Origin: Periplaneta americana
Taxonomy: Eukaryota; Arthropoda; Insecta; Blattodea; Blattidae
Assembly: GCF_040183065.1 (NCBI RefSeq)
Contig: NW_027185502.1
Coordinates: 3,709,501-3,773,500, forward strand
Reading direction: 5' to 3'
Length of the DNA: 64,000 nucleotides
A model generated the notes under the pieces. That model was not told the DNA's origin and ran no database searches. It saw only the letters and a program-made list of their open reading frames with translations. The translations under genes and the position numbers were made by a program. Positions 24,510 to 35,758 of the stretch are shown in pieces. Each line of letters starts with the position of its first letter. The first letter of the stretch is position 1.

Positions 24510-25079
24510 ACTTTTTTTTTTACTATTAGTCTCTTAAAGATGATAGAAGAAATGATAGGAAGTGGAAAGTGTTGGTGGAATGAAAGAGGTAAATGGGAGT
24601 ACTCCGAGAAATACTGTGGAATGTGTATTTTTTTCCACCACAAATTCCATCCAGACCGGAACAGGATAGAAGGCCAGCACGGTAGTACTGTAGCCATACA
24701 CGCGGCATTGCAGTTCTAAACAGTGGAATGCAGCCATGTGAACTCTGTGGGTGGAGATCATATAAATTAATATGCAGTGACAAATGAAAGCAATTTCTTT
24801 CAATAATATTCATGTTAAAAAAATTGAAGATGAAATCTGACTTTACACTAAAGCTCCTAATCTCGTAGTTCGCCTGCAGCATCTAGCATTATTCTGCAAC
24901 AGGGAAATAATAATAATAATACGAGGATAAAATACAATCTGTGTGACAACAGTAACAACATAGTTAATCACTTTCAATACATTTTTCAACTTTCTGTCAT
25001 CCATCAGATTTTAGATCATCCTGCTCTTATGTGTTCTTTAATACACTGTGCTAATATTCTGGGCATCAAACACAATCGG
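24510..25079. other. No gene recognised
   Basis: Overlapping frames of about 90-118 residues occur on both strands, but none has a recognisable motif and they shadow each other. Confidence 0.5.
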
Positions 25080-25080
25080 A

Positions 25081-25154
<74 letters not shown>
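25081..25154. repeat. (ATT)n microsatellite
   Basis: About 24 ATT units. Confidence 0.95.
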
Positions 25155-25155
<1 letters not shown>

Positions 25156-25805
25156 CAGTATTATTACTAACAAGATTGCATTAAATTTTGGCATTTCCAT
25201 GTTTTTGGCCTTCAGAATTCACATAAATGTTTTAACACCGCCTTGTACTTTCCCATACCATACAGCCGTTCTCGAGTTACGAAGCACAGGTCACTTCAAC
25301 CAATCAGACAGCCTTGTCGTCTACGAGCGGCTTGAAAACATAGGCTTTCTGCTACTCAGCCTGTGAAAAACGACAGTGCAAGTGGCACGGCCTATAATAA
25401 CAATGAAAACCAAGCCACGATTTTTTCTTCGATTTTGCATTATCTTACTTCGAGTTCAATAGACCTCCTCGAACATCAATATGCAAAGACAATTTTCAAA
25501 ACCTTATGGCATTCTCAACCGTAGCCCTCAGCAGATTTTCTCAACTCTATGGTGCAAGGATAACCCATGGGTCACATGCGACGAGCGTCAACACTACGTT
25601 TTTCCTTCATCTAAGACAGCCGTGGCTAGAACGTGATTCGCGAGACATTGTGGCTCGCAGTGATAGCTTGTGCATTTCGCTTTCTTCTAACCTCCACCAA
25701 CCCCCACCCTCAAACTCACTGGAGTCAAACTCCTTTCCATTTGTATTTGTCTCTGACCTGCGAGTGACATATGTCTCTCTCGAAACCATGTACGAAAGTT
25801 CCAGG

Positions 25806-25966
25806 TAGGATGGGAGGACGCATTTTTTTGTTGTCAATATGATGAGAATATTAAATGTATGATTTGTTCACAAGTATTACGAGGAAAACGGTTGTATAAC
25901 ATAAAACGGCATTATAACTACATGTTACTGATGAAACATTAAAAGGTTGTCTTATTATTGTTGTTG

Positions 25967-26012
<46 letters not shown>

Positions 26013-26394
26013 CATCATCATCATCATCATCTCTGTACGTCGACCCTTTTTCAGCAGATGTACGAATAATGCGGTTAGCTCTTCAATTTTAACTCACAGA
26101 TTTACAATGTGATGTCAAATGAAAGCTAGATGTAAGGACTTAACAAATGTTGACCTTTCAAATCTTTGCCAAAAAATAAATATCCGAAGCTTCGTTCTTT
26201 CGCTTGCTCTGTTGAAGCCATGTTCGCTACAACTTACGTTTGTGAAAAATTATTTTCAACAATGAAAATAGTAAAAACCAAATTTAGATTACGAGTGACA
26301 GACAAATACCTTCTTGATCAACTACGACTGGCAGTAAGTGACATAATTCCTGATTTTGAAACTTTGTCGCAGAGACATTCTAAAGACAGTTAAT
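25806..26394 (+). pseudogene. hAT transposase, internally deleted (GTF2IRD2-like), relic 2
   Basis: The first block (25815-25945) reads 'WEDAFFCCQYDENIKCMIC' with a following His pair region (YNIKRHY), an N-terminal BED-like finger. A (TAA)n/(ATC)n microsatellite at 25971-26030 follows, then the C-terminal part: 'LQCDVK', a frame change, and the frame 26166-26393 with 'YPKLRSFACSVEAMFATTYV', 'CEKLFSTMKIVKTKF' and a natural stop. The whole catalytic middle is gone. The microsatellite marks the deletion junction. Confidence 0.8.
25971..26030. repeat. (TAA)n/(ATC)n microsatellite
   Basis: About 14 TAA units then about 6 ATC units, at the deletion point of the hAT relic. Confidence 0.9.
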
Positions 26395-26769
26395 TTTAGT
26401 TGTGATATTGTTCATTTATTGTTCATTTCTTTCTTCGTTACACGTACTAAACATTAGTTTGTAGCCTTGTACTGTATAAAATTATATTTAAGTGGTTGAC
26501 GTAAGGAAAATGAAAATCCGTTAATAAGTCAAACAGTTACTTCACTTCCCCTTCGGGTGTCCGCCTAGGTCAGCGGAAGACAGTTTCAGACTGTGTGACG
26601 TTTGTGGAGGAAGAGCACTTCCCTCATTTCGTGTGACGTCAGGCGAGAGCACGTAATGCAAAGTTGCCTACATAAACGGCGTTTCTTTGAGTTAAGAAAA
26701 GAAATAGCATTATTCATGACTAGTCTAAATCAGCCTGTCCCCGAGTTTTAAGAAAAAACCTGAATTTGT

Positions 26770-27420
26770 GACTTGGCTTTCCATGCGGATTTAACAGATC
26801 ACTTAAACGATTTAAATACCTCACTTCAGGGCAAGGGTCTCATCGTAACTGATATATACTATAAAGTTGAAGCGTTAAAATTGTCTTAGGCTCTATGGAT
26901 AAATCAACTGCTGGCTGGAAACTGTGCATTTTTCAAAGTTATCGCAAGTGCGTGGTCCGGACATGTCTCTCATAAGAATATGTGCAAATTATACAAGATC
27001 TTCGCCAGTTGAGTCGAAGTTTCAAGATGTAGAACAGTTTCTACTATATTTCAGCTCTTTGCAACCCCTTCCTAGCAGGTACCAATTGGACTGTTAAATT
27101 TACAAAGTGACGATTTGTTCAAGGACAAATATAAACACAACAAGGACTTGGTTGACTTTAACAGGAATTTCTACCAAGCCAGATTCCCGAGATTGTATGC
27201 ATTTGCTGCACAGGTATTATGTATGTTTGGTTCGTATGGTTGTATGCGAACAATTTTTTCTGTTATGAAACTTGCTAAACCTAAATCAAGAAGTACCTTG
27301 TCAGATCACACCCTAACATGCAGTCTTAATTACATATTGCCCAGTCATTATGTCCCAATATTGATAAATTAGTTAAAGAAAAAAGAAACAAGAAATGCAG
27401 AAAAATGTCAACATAATTAA
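26770..27420 (+). pseudogene. hAT transposase C-terminal half (GTF2IRD2-like), relic 3
   Basis: Reads 'DLTDHLNDLNTSLQGKGLIV' and 'GNCAFFKVIASA' with one stop and frame changes, then 'ESKFQDVEQFLLYFSS', and the frame 27115-27372 with 'FPRLYAFAAQVLCMFGS' and 'FSVMKLAKPKSRSTLSDHTL'. This is the hAT core end and dimerisation region. The nearby ends CAGCGG at 26571 and CCGCTG at about 28048 could be its inverted repeats, but the flanking 8-bp match is poor. It is a different lineage copy from relic 2: the two C-termini differ clearly. Confidence 0.75.
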
Positions 27421-27989
27421 TCGTTCTGTGCCTTTTTCCAAATTACAGAGAAAAGGAAATGTAGTTTGTATGTATTTTTTCATAAAATACAGCAAAGGTT
27501 CATTTATTTCTAATTATTTTTAAACGCGTTGTGTGATTGCAGTCATTGTAAATAAAGGCTAGCTTGACGTACAAAATGAACGTGCATAATAAAAACCTGT
27601 ATTATTTTACTATATATTTGTTTCGCCAAATTAACTGAAATGAAATACTACGTGACTATTAGATACAGGAAAGTGTCCATCGTATGAGACTGTCTTTGCT
27701 ATAGATTGATTTTCGCATAATATAGCAGAAAATGAATTATTTATAATCGGTACACAAGATGTTCAATTGAGTTAACATTACAATTGGGATATCCAGGCAT
27801 TTAACTGTGATATTAACGCAGATCACTTTTATTTATCGCCTAAATCACTGCTACCTGCACGCCAAATACCCTCTCCACCCCCCTGCAAACTGCTGTCCAC
27901 ATTTCACAGACCCTGCACAGACGTCGAATGCGAGACGGCAGAGCGGAGAGAGGTGACGTCACAGTGCTGTATCCTGTCCTGGTGTGGCT

Positions 27990-28048
27990 ATGCACGTTGC
28001 AGGTTACGCAGTGGCTCGGCGCACGATTGCGTTTTCGCCACCGCTGAT
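27990..28048 (-). mobile_element. Probable hAT right end
   Basis: Reading inward on the minus strand: CAGCGGTGGCGAAAACGC, then GCGCCGAGCCACTGC, a GC-rich hAT-style terminal sequence downstream of the relic at 26770. The matching left end is uncertain. Confidence 0.45.
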
Positions 28049-28297
28049 CTAAGACAACGCGTGACATTAGGACGGGATAAACAGCCTTGCCTAGGCGGGA
28101 TCTGAAAGTCAGCGAATTCTATTCCATGCTTGAAGTACCGAGCATTAGCTGCTGCGTGCACCACGGCTAGCCCGGAGAATAAAATAACTTAATCAAAACC
28201 AATATTTTGTACATTCTTACTGCAGATTTGACCCTTAAGACGCATGTAGCATTCGTCATTCATAGTCGTCTCAATACACCTTTCTTAAAAAAACTAG

Positions 28298-28543
28298 TCC
28301 ACACCTGTGGAGTAACGGTTAGCGCGTCTGGCCGCGAAACCAGGTGGGCCGGGTTCGATTCTCGGTCGAGGCAAGTTACCTAGTTGAGGTTTTTTCCGGA
28401 GTTTTCCCTCAACCCAATGTTAGCAAATGCTGGGTAACTTTCGCTGCTGGACCCCGGACTCATTTCACCAGCATTATCACCTTCATTTCATTCAGACGCT
28501 AAATAACCTAAGATGTCGATAAAGCGTTGTAAAATAACATAAA
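28298..28543 (+). mobile_element. SINE family A
   Basis: TCCACACCTGTGGAGTAACGG head, B box GGTTCGATTCTC, body with TTGAGG and CTCAACCCAATG blocks, tail TAAAATAACATAAAAA. No clear TSD. Confidence 0.85.
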
Positions 28544-28948
28544 AAGAAGCTATTCAATGAATAGCACATAAAATATTATTGCATGACTGTTATTCCGTCG
28601 CATGGGAAAACGCAATTACTAGATAATGCTAGGTTTACAAGGCGACAGTTCAGAGCGAGAGAAGATGTAAAGTATCAGGAGAGCTCTCTAAAGGAGTGTT
28701 TACACGGTGACAGAATATAGCTTCTCTAAACCCATTAGCGAGCTCTCATGAGATTTATATAACTCTAAACTCTAATGTTACTCTCCGGACCGTTTACATG
28801 GTGCAGACAGTTTAGAGTGTGAGAAAGTGTTACGAGCATATAGAAAAGAACAGGCTGGTCAGTGCGTTTAAAACTATGGCAGAAACACAGCATTTTTCTG
28901 CCGCTGTAGTGTGCAGTTCTTCTGAATTGAAAGGAGAAATAGATCTAC

Positions 28949-29134
28949 GTGGGAAAAACCCTGGATATCTCGTCGGAACACGCATGGAACTTACACATCG
29001 GACCTGTAATTGGCGAAAAAGATACAACTATGAGGATGGTCATTAGTATAAAGGAAAGGCTGTTGGTCACATTACGCTTCCTAGCAACAGGTTTATACCC
29101 TAAACACATTATTTTGTTGTTCTTAACAGAATAA
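28949..29134 (+). pseudogene. HARBI1-like transposase fragment
   Basis: The frame reads 'NLHIGPVIGEKDTTMR' then 'ISIKERLLVTLRFLATG', a signature stretch just before the catalytic domain of PIF/Harbinger (DDE_Tnp_4) nucleases. It stops soon after, with no DDE residues. The upstream frame from 28819 may hold earlier coding sequence but is not recognisable. It sits about 320 bp inside the left end of the outer element, as expected for this superfamily's nuclease gene. Confidence 0.8.
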
Positions 29135-29138
29135 ATTA

Positions 29139-29181
29139 TGAATAATAATAATAATAATAATAATAACAATAATAATAATAA
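29139..29181. repeat. (TAA)n microsatellite
   Basis: About 14 units with one change. Confidence 0.9.
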
Positions 29182-29387
29182 ATAAACATATGAAAATGGT
29201 AGATTACATAGCTCATGTAAAATGTATTAAGTTTCTTTCATTATGTTCGAAAAGGTATGTTACTTGTATGTATGTATGTATTTATTCACACTGCAATGGG
29301 TATATACCCGGTGGCAGTGGTAACTAATTACACTCAATAATGACAATAATAAACTTATTAATTACAAATACAATTAATGATAATACT

Positions 29388-29393
<6 letters not shown>

Positions 29394-29429
<36 letters not shown>

Positions 29430-29431
29430 CA
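29394..29431. repeat. (TAA)n microsatellite
   Basis: About 12 units. The 300 bp following it hold a loosely repeated ATTTCACTG-type motif and no recognised protein. Confidence 0.85.
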
Positions 29432-30446
29432 ACAGGGAATATACTAAATTAAATGAAACGATCACTTAAAATAACATTTGAAATATCCTAATTTGTATCT
29501 TAAAACTAAGATCGAACTAAAACCCACGAGTATATGTTCATATCTGCACAAGTACCTTTCAACATTACACTCATTTCGCTGTCAACTCACTCACTGCACT
29601 GGAACTACGACACATTTCACTGATTCTATCCTGATTTCACTAACACTTCAAAAACATTTCACTGTTCAAATACTTTGCACTGCCACTATAACCTATAAAG
29701 CTTCACTGACAGGAACACGTTTCACTTACACAGCACATGGTGTATGAATTGAACAACGGGAAGGCAGTGTCTGAGTTTATAATATGTAATATCTTTTCGT
29801 ATAAAAAATGACAACCATTTATTTTAATACAATTGATACGTGGAAGTTTTGAACTTACGTCTATTGACCATAAAATATTGTACGAAGCATTTAATACGCA
29901 ACGATGAGTCCTTTAAATGCCCCAAATGTCAATGTCAATAAGTGTTCTGCTACAAATATCTAGAACCGAACGGCGCTCTGAGCGGCGGAATTGCGTCTCT
30001 GCATTTACACGGCGAGAGTTTAGAGAAGAGAGGGCTAGAGATTATACTGAGTATAGCTCGTGCGGAACCTGGTGAAACTTGGAGGGAGAGAACAGTATTG
30101 TGGTGTGGGCTCGACTACCGACCGATGTTATGTGACGAGATGCAAGCGAGACTGAACAAGCGTTACCCCCTCCACTCTTAACCGCCCGTAGAACTGGTTT
30201 CTCCATCAAGGTTCACCAGGTTCCTTTCGAGATATATCACCGTGTAAACGGTTTTGAGAGTAGGTATCTCGTTGACTCTAATTAGATATTAGAGAGAATA
30301 AATAGAGCGGCCTTGAAAACTGCTCTCGCCGTGTAAATACCCTGGACAAAGAACTCGCATATGCTCTCAACTCTCATTATAGTTATTCTAAATTATTCAA
30401 CTCAGTTGAACTTTTTCATATACTCTAGCGACAGAAGCAGTATAAA

Positions 30447-30590
30447 TGAAGGCCAAAAACATAGGAGTGTCGAAGACAAGAAGATTGATTGAAGCATATG
30501 AATGGGAAAGTTGTTTGTGCAATGTGTTTAACAAGAATTACAAGAATAAGGACCTTGAGAAATCAGGCATTGTCATAATTAGCTGAGACC
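30447..30590 (+). pseudogene. MADF-domain relic of Harbinger
   Basis: Starts with ATG and reads 'TRRLIEAYEWESCLCNVFNK' followed by 'NYKNKDL', an MADF start similar to 7123-7380. It then decays. MADF/Myb-like proteins are the second gene of PIF/Harbinger elements, and this one lies just inside a Harbinger end. The conventional Trp in 'LWN' is Cys here (LCN). Confidence 0.65.
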
Positions 30591-30757
30591 GTTGAGGCGT
30601 CTGAATTTGGCTTTTAGTTTTAATTCATTGTAATTTGGCGTAATTTTTGCAAGGTCCATTGTTTTAGTTGTTAATTATTTTGTGGGTTTTATTCTCGCTT
30701 ATTTATTTGCTGGAGGAGGTACAGCGAAAGGTCCATAACCTCCAGTATGTGCGAACT

Positions 30758-30758
<1 letters not shown>

Positions 30759-30844
<86 letters not shown>

Positions 30845-30927
30845 TAGTGATAATAATAATATTATATTATTATTATCATCATCACTATTATGTTATTATC
30901 ACTATTGTTTTATTATTATTATTATTA

Positions 30928-30991
<64 letters not shown>

Positions 30992-30992
30992 G
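30759..30992. repeat. Facing (TAA)n and (ATT)n tracts
   Basis: 30759-30843 is about 28 TAA units. 30910-30990 is about 27 ATT/TTA units. They are mutually complementary with a spacer of about 65 bp, so this forms a long AT hairpin. Confidence 0.95.
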
Positions 30993-31526
30993 CTGCTGTG
31001 CCATTATCACCATTCACTTGATGTGGAATATTTTCTATATTCCTTTAATATTGTTGATAATGCATCATATTAATAATAATAACGCTCACCTAGTGCATTA
31101 TAAACAAATCACATAACTGGTACAGTGGGGTCTGTACCGGTATCTGTTAACAAGAATATAGTTATAGTTTAACAAAACGAAATAGCCACAACTATTACAC
31201 TGTATTAGTAGAGCCATTATAAACACAATATTATAATGAAAGAAGATGAACAATGTTATGTGAAAAACAGTTTTTTTTTTCTTTGAACACTCGGTCTCTT
31301 TTAAGGAACTTAAACGCAATCAATCATTTTCATCGCAAATTCTGCACACTTTTGTTTAACATTGGAGGTAAATTGAACTTCGGCCCTTGTAGCAAGAATA
31401 TTTTTTTCCTCCTTAATTTTGGGGTGCACAAAGCATATCTTCTTCTTCTTCTTTTTCTTCTTCTCAAGAACCACTTCTTCAGCTGCATCCGTTGCCTTTC
31501 TTTCATCAGGAAGCCTGAAAATTGTC

Positions 31527-32270
31527 TTTATACAGGGTTCCTACAAAAGACCTTTCCGGTTTCGAACACATGTAGGCCTAATTTACGTGCTATGAATCTG
31601 AGGTGGATGAAAATAGTACCAATGGAAAGAGAAACTCCAAACGTTTAGTTTCTTGACTTAAAGATGTTCAATGTGTCCCCCCCCCCTTAGTAACACGGCA
31701 CACATCAAGCCTATAGTCAAGTTCCACGTAGGTACGCGGATTTTCCGATCTTCGGATTCTGAGATTATGTCTGTTCACCTTACCAGTAAGTTGAAAAGTG
31801 ACGTCGTCAGAAAACACTACGGAACGAATAAATTCATCGTCGTTTTCAATTAAAGTCTACATACTTGTGCAGAAATTTCTTCGTAGCACTTTGTCCTCTG
31901 GTATTAGGGCTTGCAGCAACTGTAGTAGATATGGATGGAGTCGCAACCGCTTGCGAAGAATCGTGCCTTTAAATCTGTGTACCATTAACGGATTTTAGGC
32001 CCACTGGGTGGATCTGCACCAAACTTTGTTCAGTAATGCTTTTGCACATTATTAACCGACTGGTTCACATGAAAATTAAGCTGTTCTGTCGTCTATAGCA
32101 GCCATTTCGCCTCAACAATGAATAAATTTGTTTATATGCACTATTATGAGGCGTGTTATCAAGTAGGGAACCAATGTTAACACAACTAAACTTTTTGAGT
32201 TTCTCTTACCATTGGTACTATTTTCATGCATCTCTGATTCATAGAATGTAAATCACATGTGTGCCGACTT
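31527..32270 (-). mobile_element. Mariner-like deletion derivative
   Basis: Inverted arms at about 31565-31650 and 32185-32265 share CTATGAATC, GATGAAAATAGTACCAATGG and AGAGAAACTC. A broken transposase reading lies between them on the minus strand. The outer limits are uncertain. Confidence 0.7.
31668..31990 (-). pseudogene. Mariner-type transposase, middle deleted
   Basis: Reads 'ILRKRLRLHPYLLQLLQAL', then 'FIRSVVFSDDVTF' (first catalytic Asp block) and 'GKVNRHNLRI', then jumps to 'LDYRLDVCRVTKGG', which in relatives is close to the C-terminus. The second and third catalytic blocks are therefore deleted. There is one in-frame stop. A run of 12-13 C (31676-31688 on the plus strand) lies in the tail. 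Confidence 0.75.
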
Positions 32271-33008
32271 GAGCTATAATTTGCACATTTTTCATCAAGA
32301 CTATCAACTCCGTCCTTCATGCAATTATAGTATTCTATATAAATAATGACTCACCCAACAATATTGGTAACGCAAGTGCTATGCGCGGTCAGGTCACACA
32401 ACAGCTGACACACTGCTCAGAAGTTAGGTGGGTGATGATGTCATAAAAACGCACTGTCCAGCCTATTCTTCTCTAAATGCTCTCTCGCAACACTTTCTCT
32501 CACTCTAAACTGTCTGCACCATGTAAACGGTCCGGAGAGTAACTTAGAGTTTAGAATTATATAATCTCATGAGAGCTCGCTAATGGGTTTAGAGAAACTA
32601 TATTCTGTCACCGTGTAAACACTCCGTTAGATATCTCTCCTGATTCTTCAGAACTTCGCTCTGAACTGTCCCCGTGCACACGTAGCCTGATTGTTACTTC
32701 AGACTGTATTTCAAGAGTTATGCGCAAGCTTGTATAATCTCGTACGCAACAGTCGCGAGAGTTAATGAAAAAGTTCAACTTAGCTGACTAATTTAGAGTA
32801 GCTATAATGAGAGCTGACAGTATATGTGAGTTCTCTGTTCAGGGTGTTTACACGGCGAGAGCAGTTTTCAAGGCCGCTCAAGACTCTCTATTTAGCTATT
32901 AGAGTCAACGAGATACCTGCTCTCACAACCGTTTACACGGTGATACTCAGCTATAATATCTAGCTCTCTTCTCTAAACTGTCGCAGTGTAAATGTAGCAT
33001 TAGATGTT

Positions 33009-33390
33009 GTGCTTGCGGTTGCAAACGTTGTCAAAGAACTTAGAGCTCTGGAGGAGAGAACACATAGAAAAAAGAAAGAAGTGTGGGTGAGAAAGTGAAA
33101 TCCACGTAGAAAAATACAAAAGTGCATCAGAAACAAGATGTTAAAGATATCTGAAAACATAAATTACCTATGAAACCAAAATTCAGAGAATCCCTGATAA
33201 AATGAATTACCATCCCTGCACATATAAATAATTGAAAATAGTGAAATGAAATGAAAGATCCTTTATTGGTAATATATTTTTAATCCTACTCAGAGAGATG
33301 ACATTGGAAGATTCTCGGTCATTTAGCAATTTTCTAGGAATTGATGAGAGTACGTTCAACAAACTTCTAACACGATATAAATCATTTTAG
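33009..33390 (+). pseudogene. Second HARBI1-like transposase, N-terminal fragment
   Basis: Directly right of the outer Harbinger end the frame reads 'VVLAVANVVKELRALEERTH', 'EVWVRKW', then after a gap 'EDSRSFSNFLGIDESTFNKL'. These are the first two conserved blocks of HARBI1-type nucleases. Joined across the outer element, the left flank (before 28624) also stays open in this frame. This suggests the outer element landed in an older Harbinger gene. The catalytic part is missing. Confidence 0.6.
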
Positions 33391-33394
33391 TGCC

Positions 33395-34880
33395 GTGAAA
33401 TCAATACGTTCACATTTGGAAACAATTATTATACTTTAATTGTCCGCGTTTCTGTTATAATATAATATAATACGTCTAAACCCCCTCAATAACATATTTT
33501 TCATGTTTTTTTTTCATCATTAGATGCAAAGAGAAAACCATACTGACTTTCATTAAACTTTTTAGCAAACTAATACTCTCTTGAATGTATAATGGCTACA
33601 TTCACTAAAATGCGCTCTCAACGTAGAAAGTATCATAAAATTCATACAGTATTTGCAGTTCTAAATATATGATCGTGCAAAAATAGTTTACAATACACGT
33701 GTGTTAAGTGCGTAACACACTCTACTTCGTCTCGTCTTTCTAACTTTTCTTTGATTCTGTTATAATGCGTCCTTCAAGAGAAGGAAGACAAGAGATGATG
33801 CGAAGTCTAAAATCTGGCGATATTTGTCCCGCAAGTAGTGATACTCGCGTATAATTAATAGAATTGTCCTGTTTATGTGTAAGTGTGAGTGTGAAGCAGT
33901 ATGTGCTAGGTATAGATTTTTGCTCATTTTTTCGGCGATGTATGTAATGGAGGGGGAAAGGAACTAGCCACCCTACTTCATTATCTCCTGGCCTAGTTGC
34001 CTCATAAATGGTGTCTTCTTGGTTTAATTTGTGAGGTTCAGACTTTTCTTCGGAAAATTGACTAAACAACAATCCTATAATATTGTATTTAATATTTAAA
34101 AATGAATTGCAAGTCGGTTATTTTAACATTATGTAGACAAATATTGCATAATAAAATAAAAATATTAGCTTAAGTCCAAAACATTACCAAACGCGAGTAC
34201 TAATGTTAGGAGATACAGCGCGAATCCGTAAGGTTTAATGAAAACAGTTATAATAGGCCTATTTATGTTTATTGAAACAACTCTTCTGTACTAGCTAATA
34301 CAAAAGTTCCTAGAGTATTTCATAGGAATAAAATATGAATGAGATTAGCTTTGTCACACAATTGCTATTAAATATAGGCTTATATGTTTGCTTTCAAGAA
34401 TGAAACCTTCCCTAAACTAAGAAAATAATTAACTTTGAACTATTAAACCTTAGTAAGATGTCAAATGACGCAAAGTTCATATCGGCAGGTTCTCTAGAAA
34501 TATATTTCTGTACGAAGCATGCCATGACATTCTGAGGGACTGATTAAAGTCAACAAAGATGCGAATATGAAATCATTCCTTATAGACAGGCCGTATGTAG
34601 GGTAGAATTTTTCTCTTAAGATATTGTGAATTTTTTTCAACTCAACAGTAGGATTTTATTCTTCCAACAATAATTCCTTTTTACAATTCACCTTAAACGC
34701 TCTCGTCAACAATAGGATTTTCACTCAACACAGTATTCGTTATAGCACTCAACTGACGGCAATGACAATTTACTTGGACTATTACGAACAACAATGAACT
34801 GTTAATCTTAACTAATATTTACAAAGCACTATTTACAAATCAGAACTGTCAGTTCTCAGTTCACAGTTCTTCTAGCTCAG
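33395..34880. other. No recognised gene
   Basis: A 110-residue minus-strand frame (33740-34072) has no motif I know. The remainder is AT-rich without structure that I can identify. Confidence 0.5.
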
Positions 34881-34936
34881 TCACTAGAGTTCACAGTATC
34901 TCGAACCACAGACCTTCACAGACAGTTCACTGTATT

Positions 34937-35030
34937 CGAACTCAGGTCCCTCCAACTGCGGTCCACTGCACTCGAACTCAGGTCCCTCCAACTGCGGTAC
35001 ACTGCACTCGAACTCAGGCCTTTGGATGCT
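34937..35030. repeat. 36-bp tandem repeat, about 2.6 copies
   Basis: CGAACTCAGG recurs at 34937, 34973 and 35009. Because 36 is a multiple of three, both strands stay open, giving repetitive peptide frames that I do not treat as genes. Confidence 0.85.
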
Positions 35031-35539
35031 GACACAGTCGCGGACGCACACTCGAGTCGACCTCCGGTACACAAGACTGGCTTGCTTGCTTGCTCTGTCT
35101 TACTCACTGAATGGCTGAATAAACTGAAAAACTCCTCGCGTTCACTTGCGCGCGTAATTTATAACCACAGCAACGTAACCGAGAAACTTCGAATTCGCGA
35201 TTTTTCCACTTCGACGGGCTTCTGGAAGAGTCGGGAAGGTCCCTTCCCCATTCACTGCGTAAGTAGTAGCTGCGCGCGCAGCCTCCCCTCGCGTGTAGGC
35301 CCTTTCCCCACTTCTCTCCGCCGCGCGCCGTCCCTCCGTGCTCCGCGCGATCTGCTCTCTTGCGGAACGCTGGTCGTGAGTTCGAATCTCACGTCGCTGT
35401 CACAATATATTAAAGATGTGAACAACTTACCACTTTCATTAAATTCTAATTCAATTGCATCTCATATTGCCCTTTTTCCTTACTTACTTGTAATCCTCTA
35501 GAATAAATCGTATAAAACTGGATGTTTCCTTACAATTTC

Positions 35540-35757
35540 TCACAGAACACTATCAAAAATTCGCGGCGCCAGCGAAAAAAACCGCGCAGGCGGCGAATCT
35601 AAATTTCAACGCTGCAGATTCGCAGACGTGCGGCGATACTTTCGCGTCGGTGTGGGCACACTCGTATACCGCAATGTACACTGAGGCAGTGGCAAATTTG
35701 CGAAGTGAAAAATTCGCCACCGGTGCGAATATTTCGCTTCGGTGTGGGGAGGCCTTA
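35540..35757. mobile_element. Unpaired Harbinger-like terminal region
   Basis: A GC-rich stretch with GCGAAT/ATTCGC palindromes ends in TTCGGTGTGGGGAGGCC followed by TTA. The sequence beyond (from 35759) matches 1916-2050, where no such element is present. The left end of the element was not found. Confidence 0.5.
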
Positions 35758-35758
35758 A

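Larger units (their letters stand above)
29995..32692. mobile_element. Inner, inverted PIF/Harbinger element
   Basis: The stretch 29995-30425 resembles the reverse complement of the outer right end (32757-32999), except for about 165 extra bases near 30065-30225. The stretch 32462-32692 is the reverse complement of the outer left end (28627-28856). So a second copy lies inside the first in the opposite direction. Its borders are degraded and approximate. Inside are an MADF relic, microsatellites and a mariner derivative. Confidence 0.7.
28627..32999. mobile_element. Outer PIF/Harbinger element
   Basis: The left end (TGCTAGGTTTACAAGGCGAC, from 28627) and the reverse complement of the right end (TGCTACATTTACACTGCGAC, to 32999) form an inverted repeat, continuing with AGTT.AGAG. 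TAA lies just left and TTA just right, compatible with a TWA target. Subterminal GTTTACACGG motifs recur. It carries a HARBI1-like transposase fragment near its left end and a second Harbinger element in the opposite orientation inside. Confidence 0.75.

Noticed and set aside
24398-24882. Overlapping frames of about 100 residues on both strands
   Set aside because: They shadow each other, include a SINE head and have no motif.
26571-28048. Complete hAT element around relic 3
   Set aside because: CAGCGG and CCGCTG are present, but only 4 of the 8 flanking bases match, so the borders are not accepted as proven.
30847-31116. Tyrosine-rich frame
   Set aside because: A translation of (ATT)n microsatellite.
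33740-34072. 110-residue minus-strand frame
   Set aside because: No motif, no neighbours and no supporting signals; chance cannot be excluded.
35350-35403. tRNA-like T arm (GAGTTCGAATCTCACG)
   Set aside because: Only the T arm folds; there is no matching acceptor or D arm.
35022-35501. 159-residue plus-strand frame
   Set aside because: It starts in a 36-bp tandem repeat and continues through GC-rich non-coding sequence; no domain is recognised.
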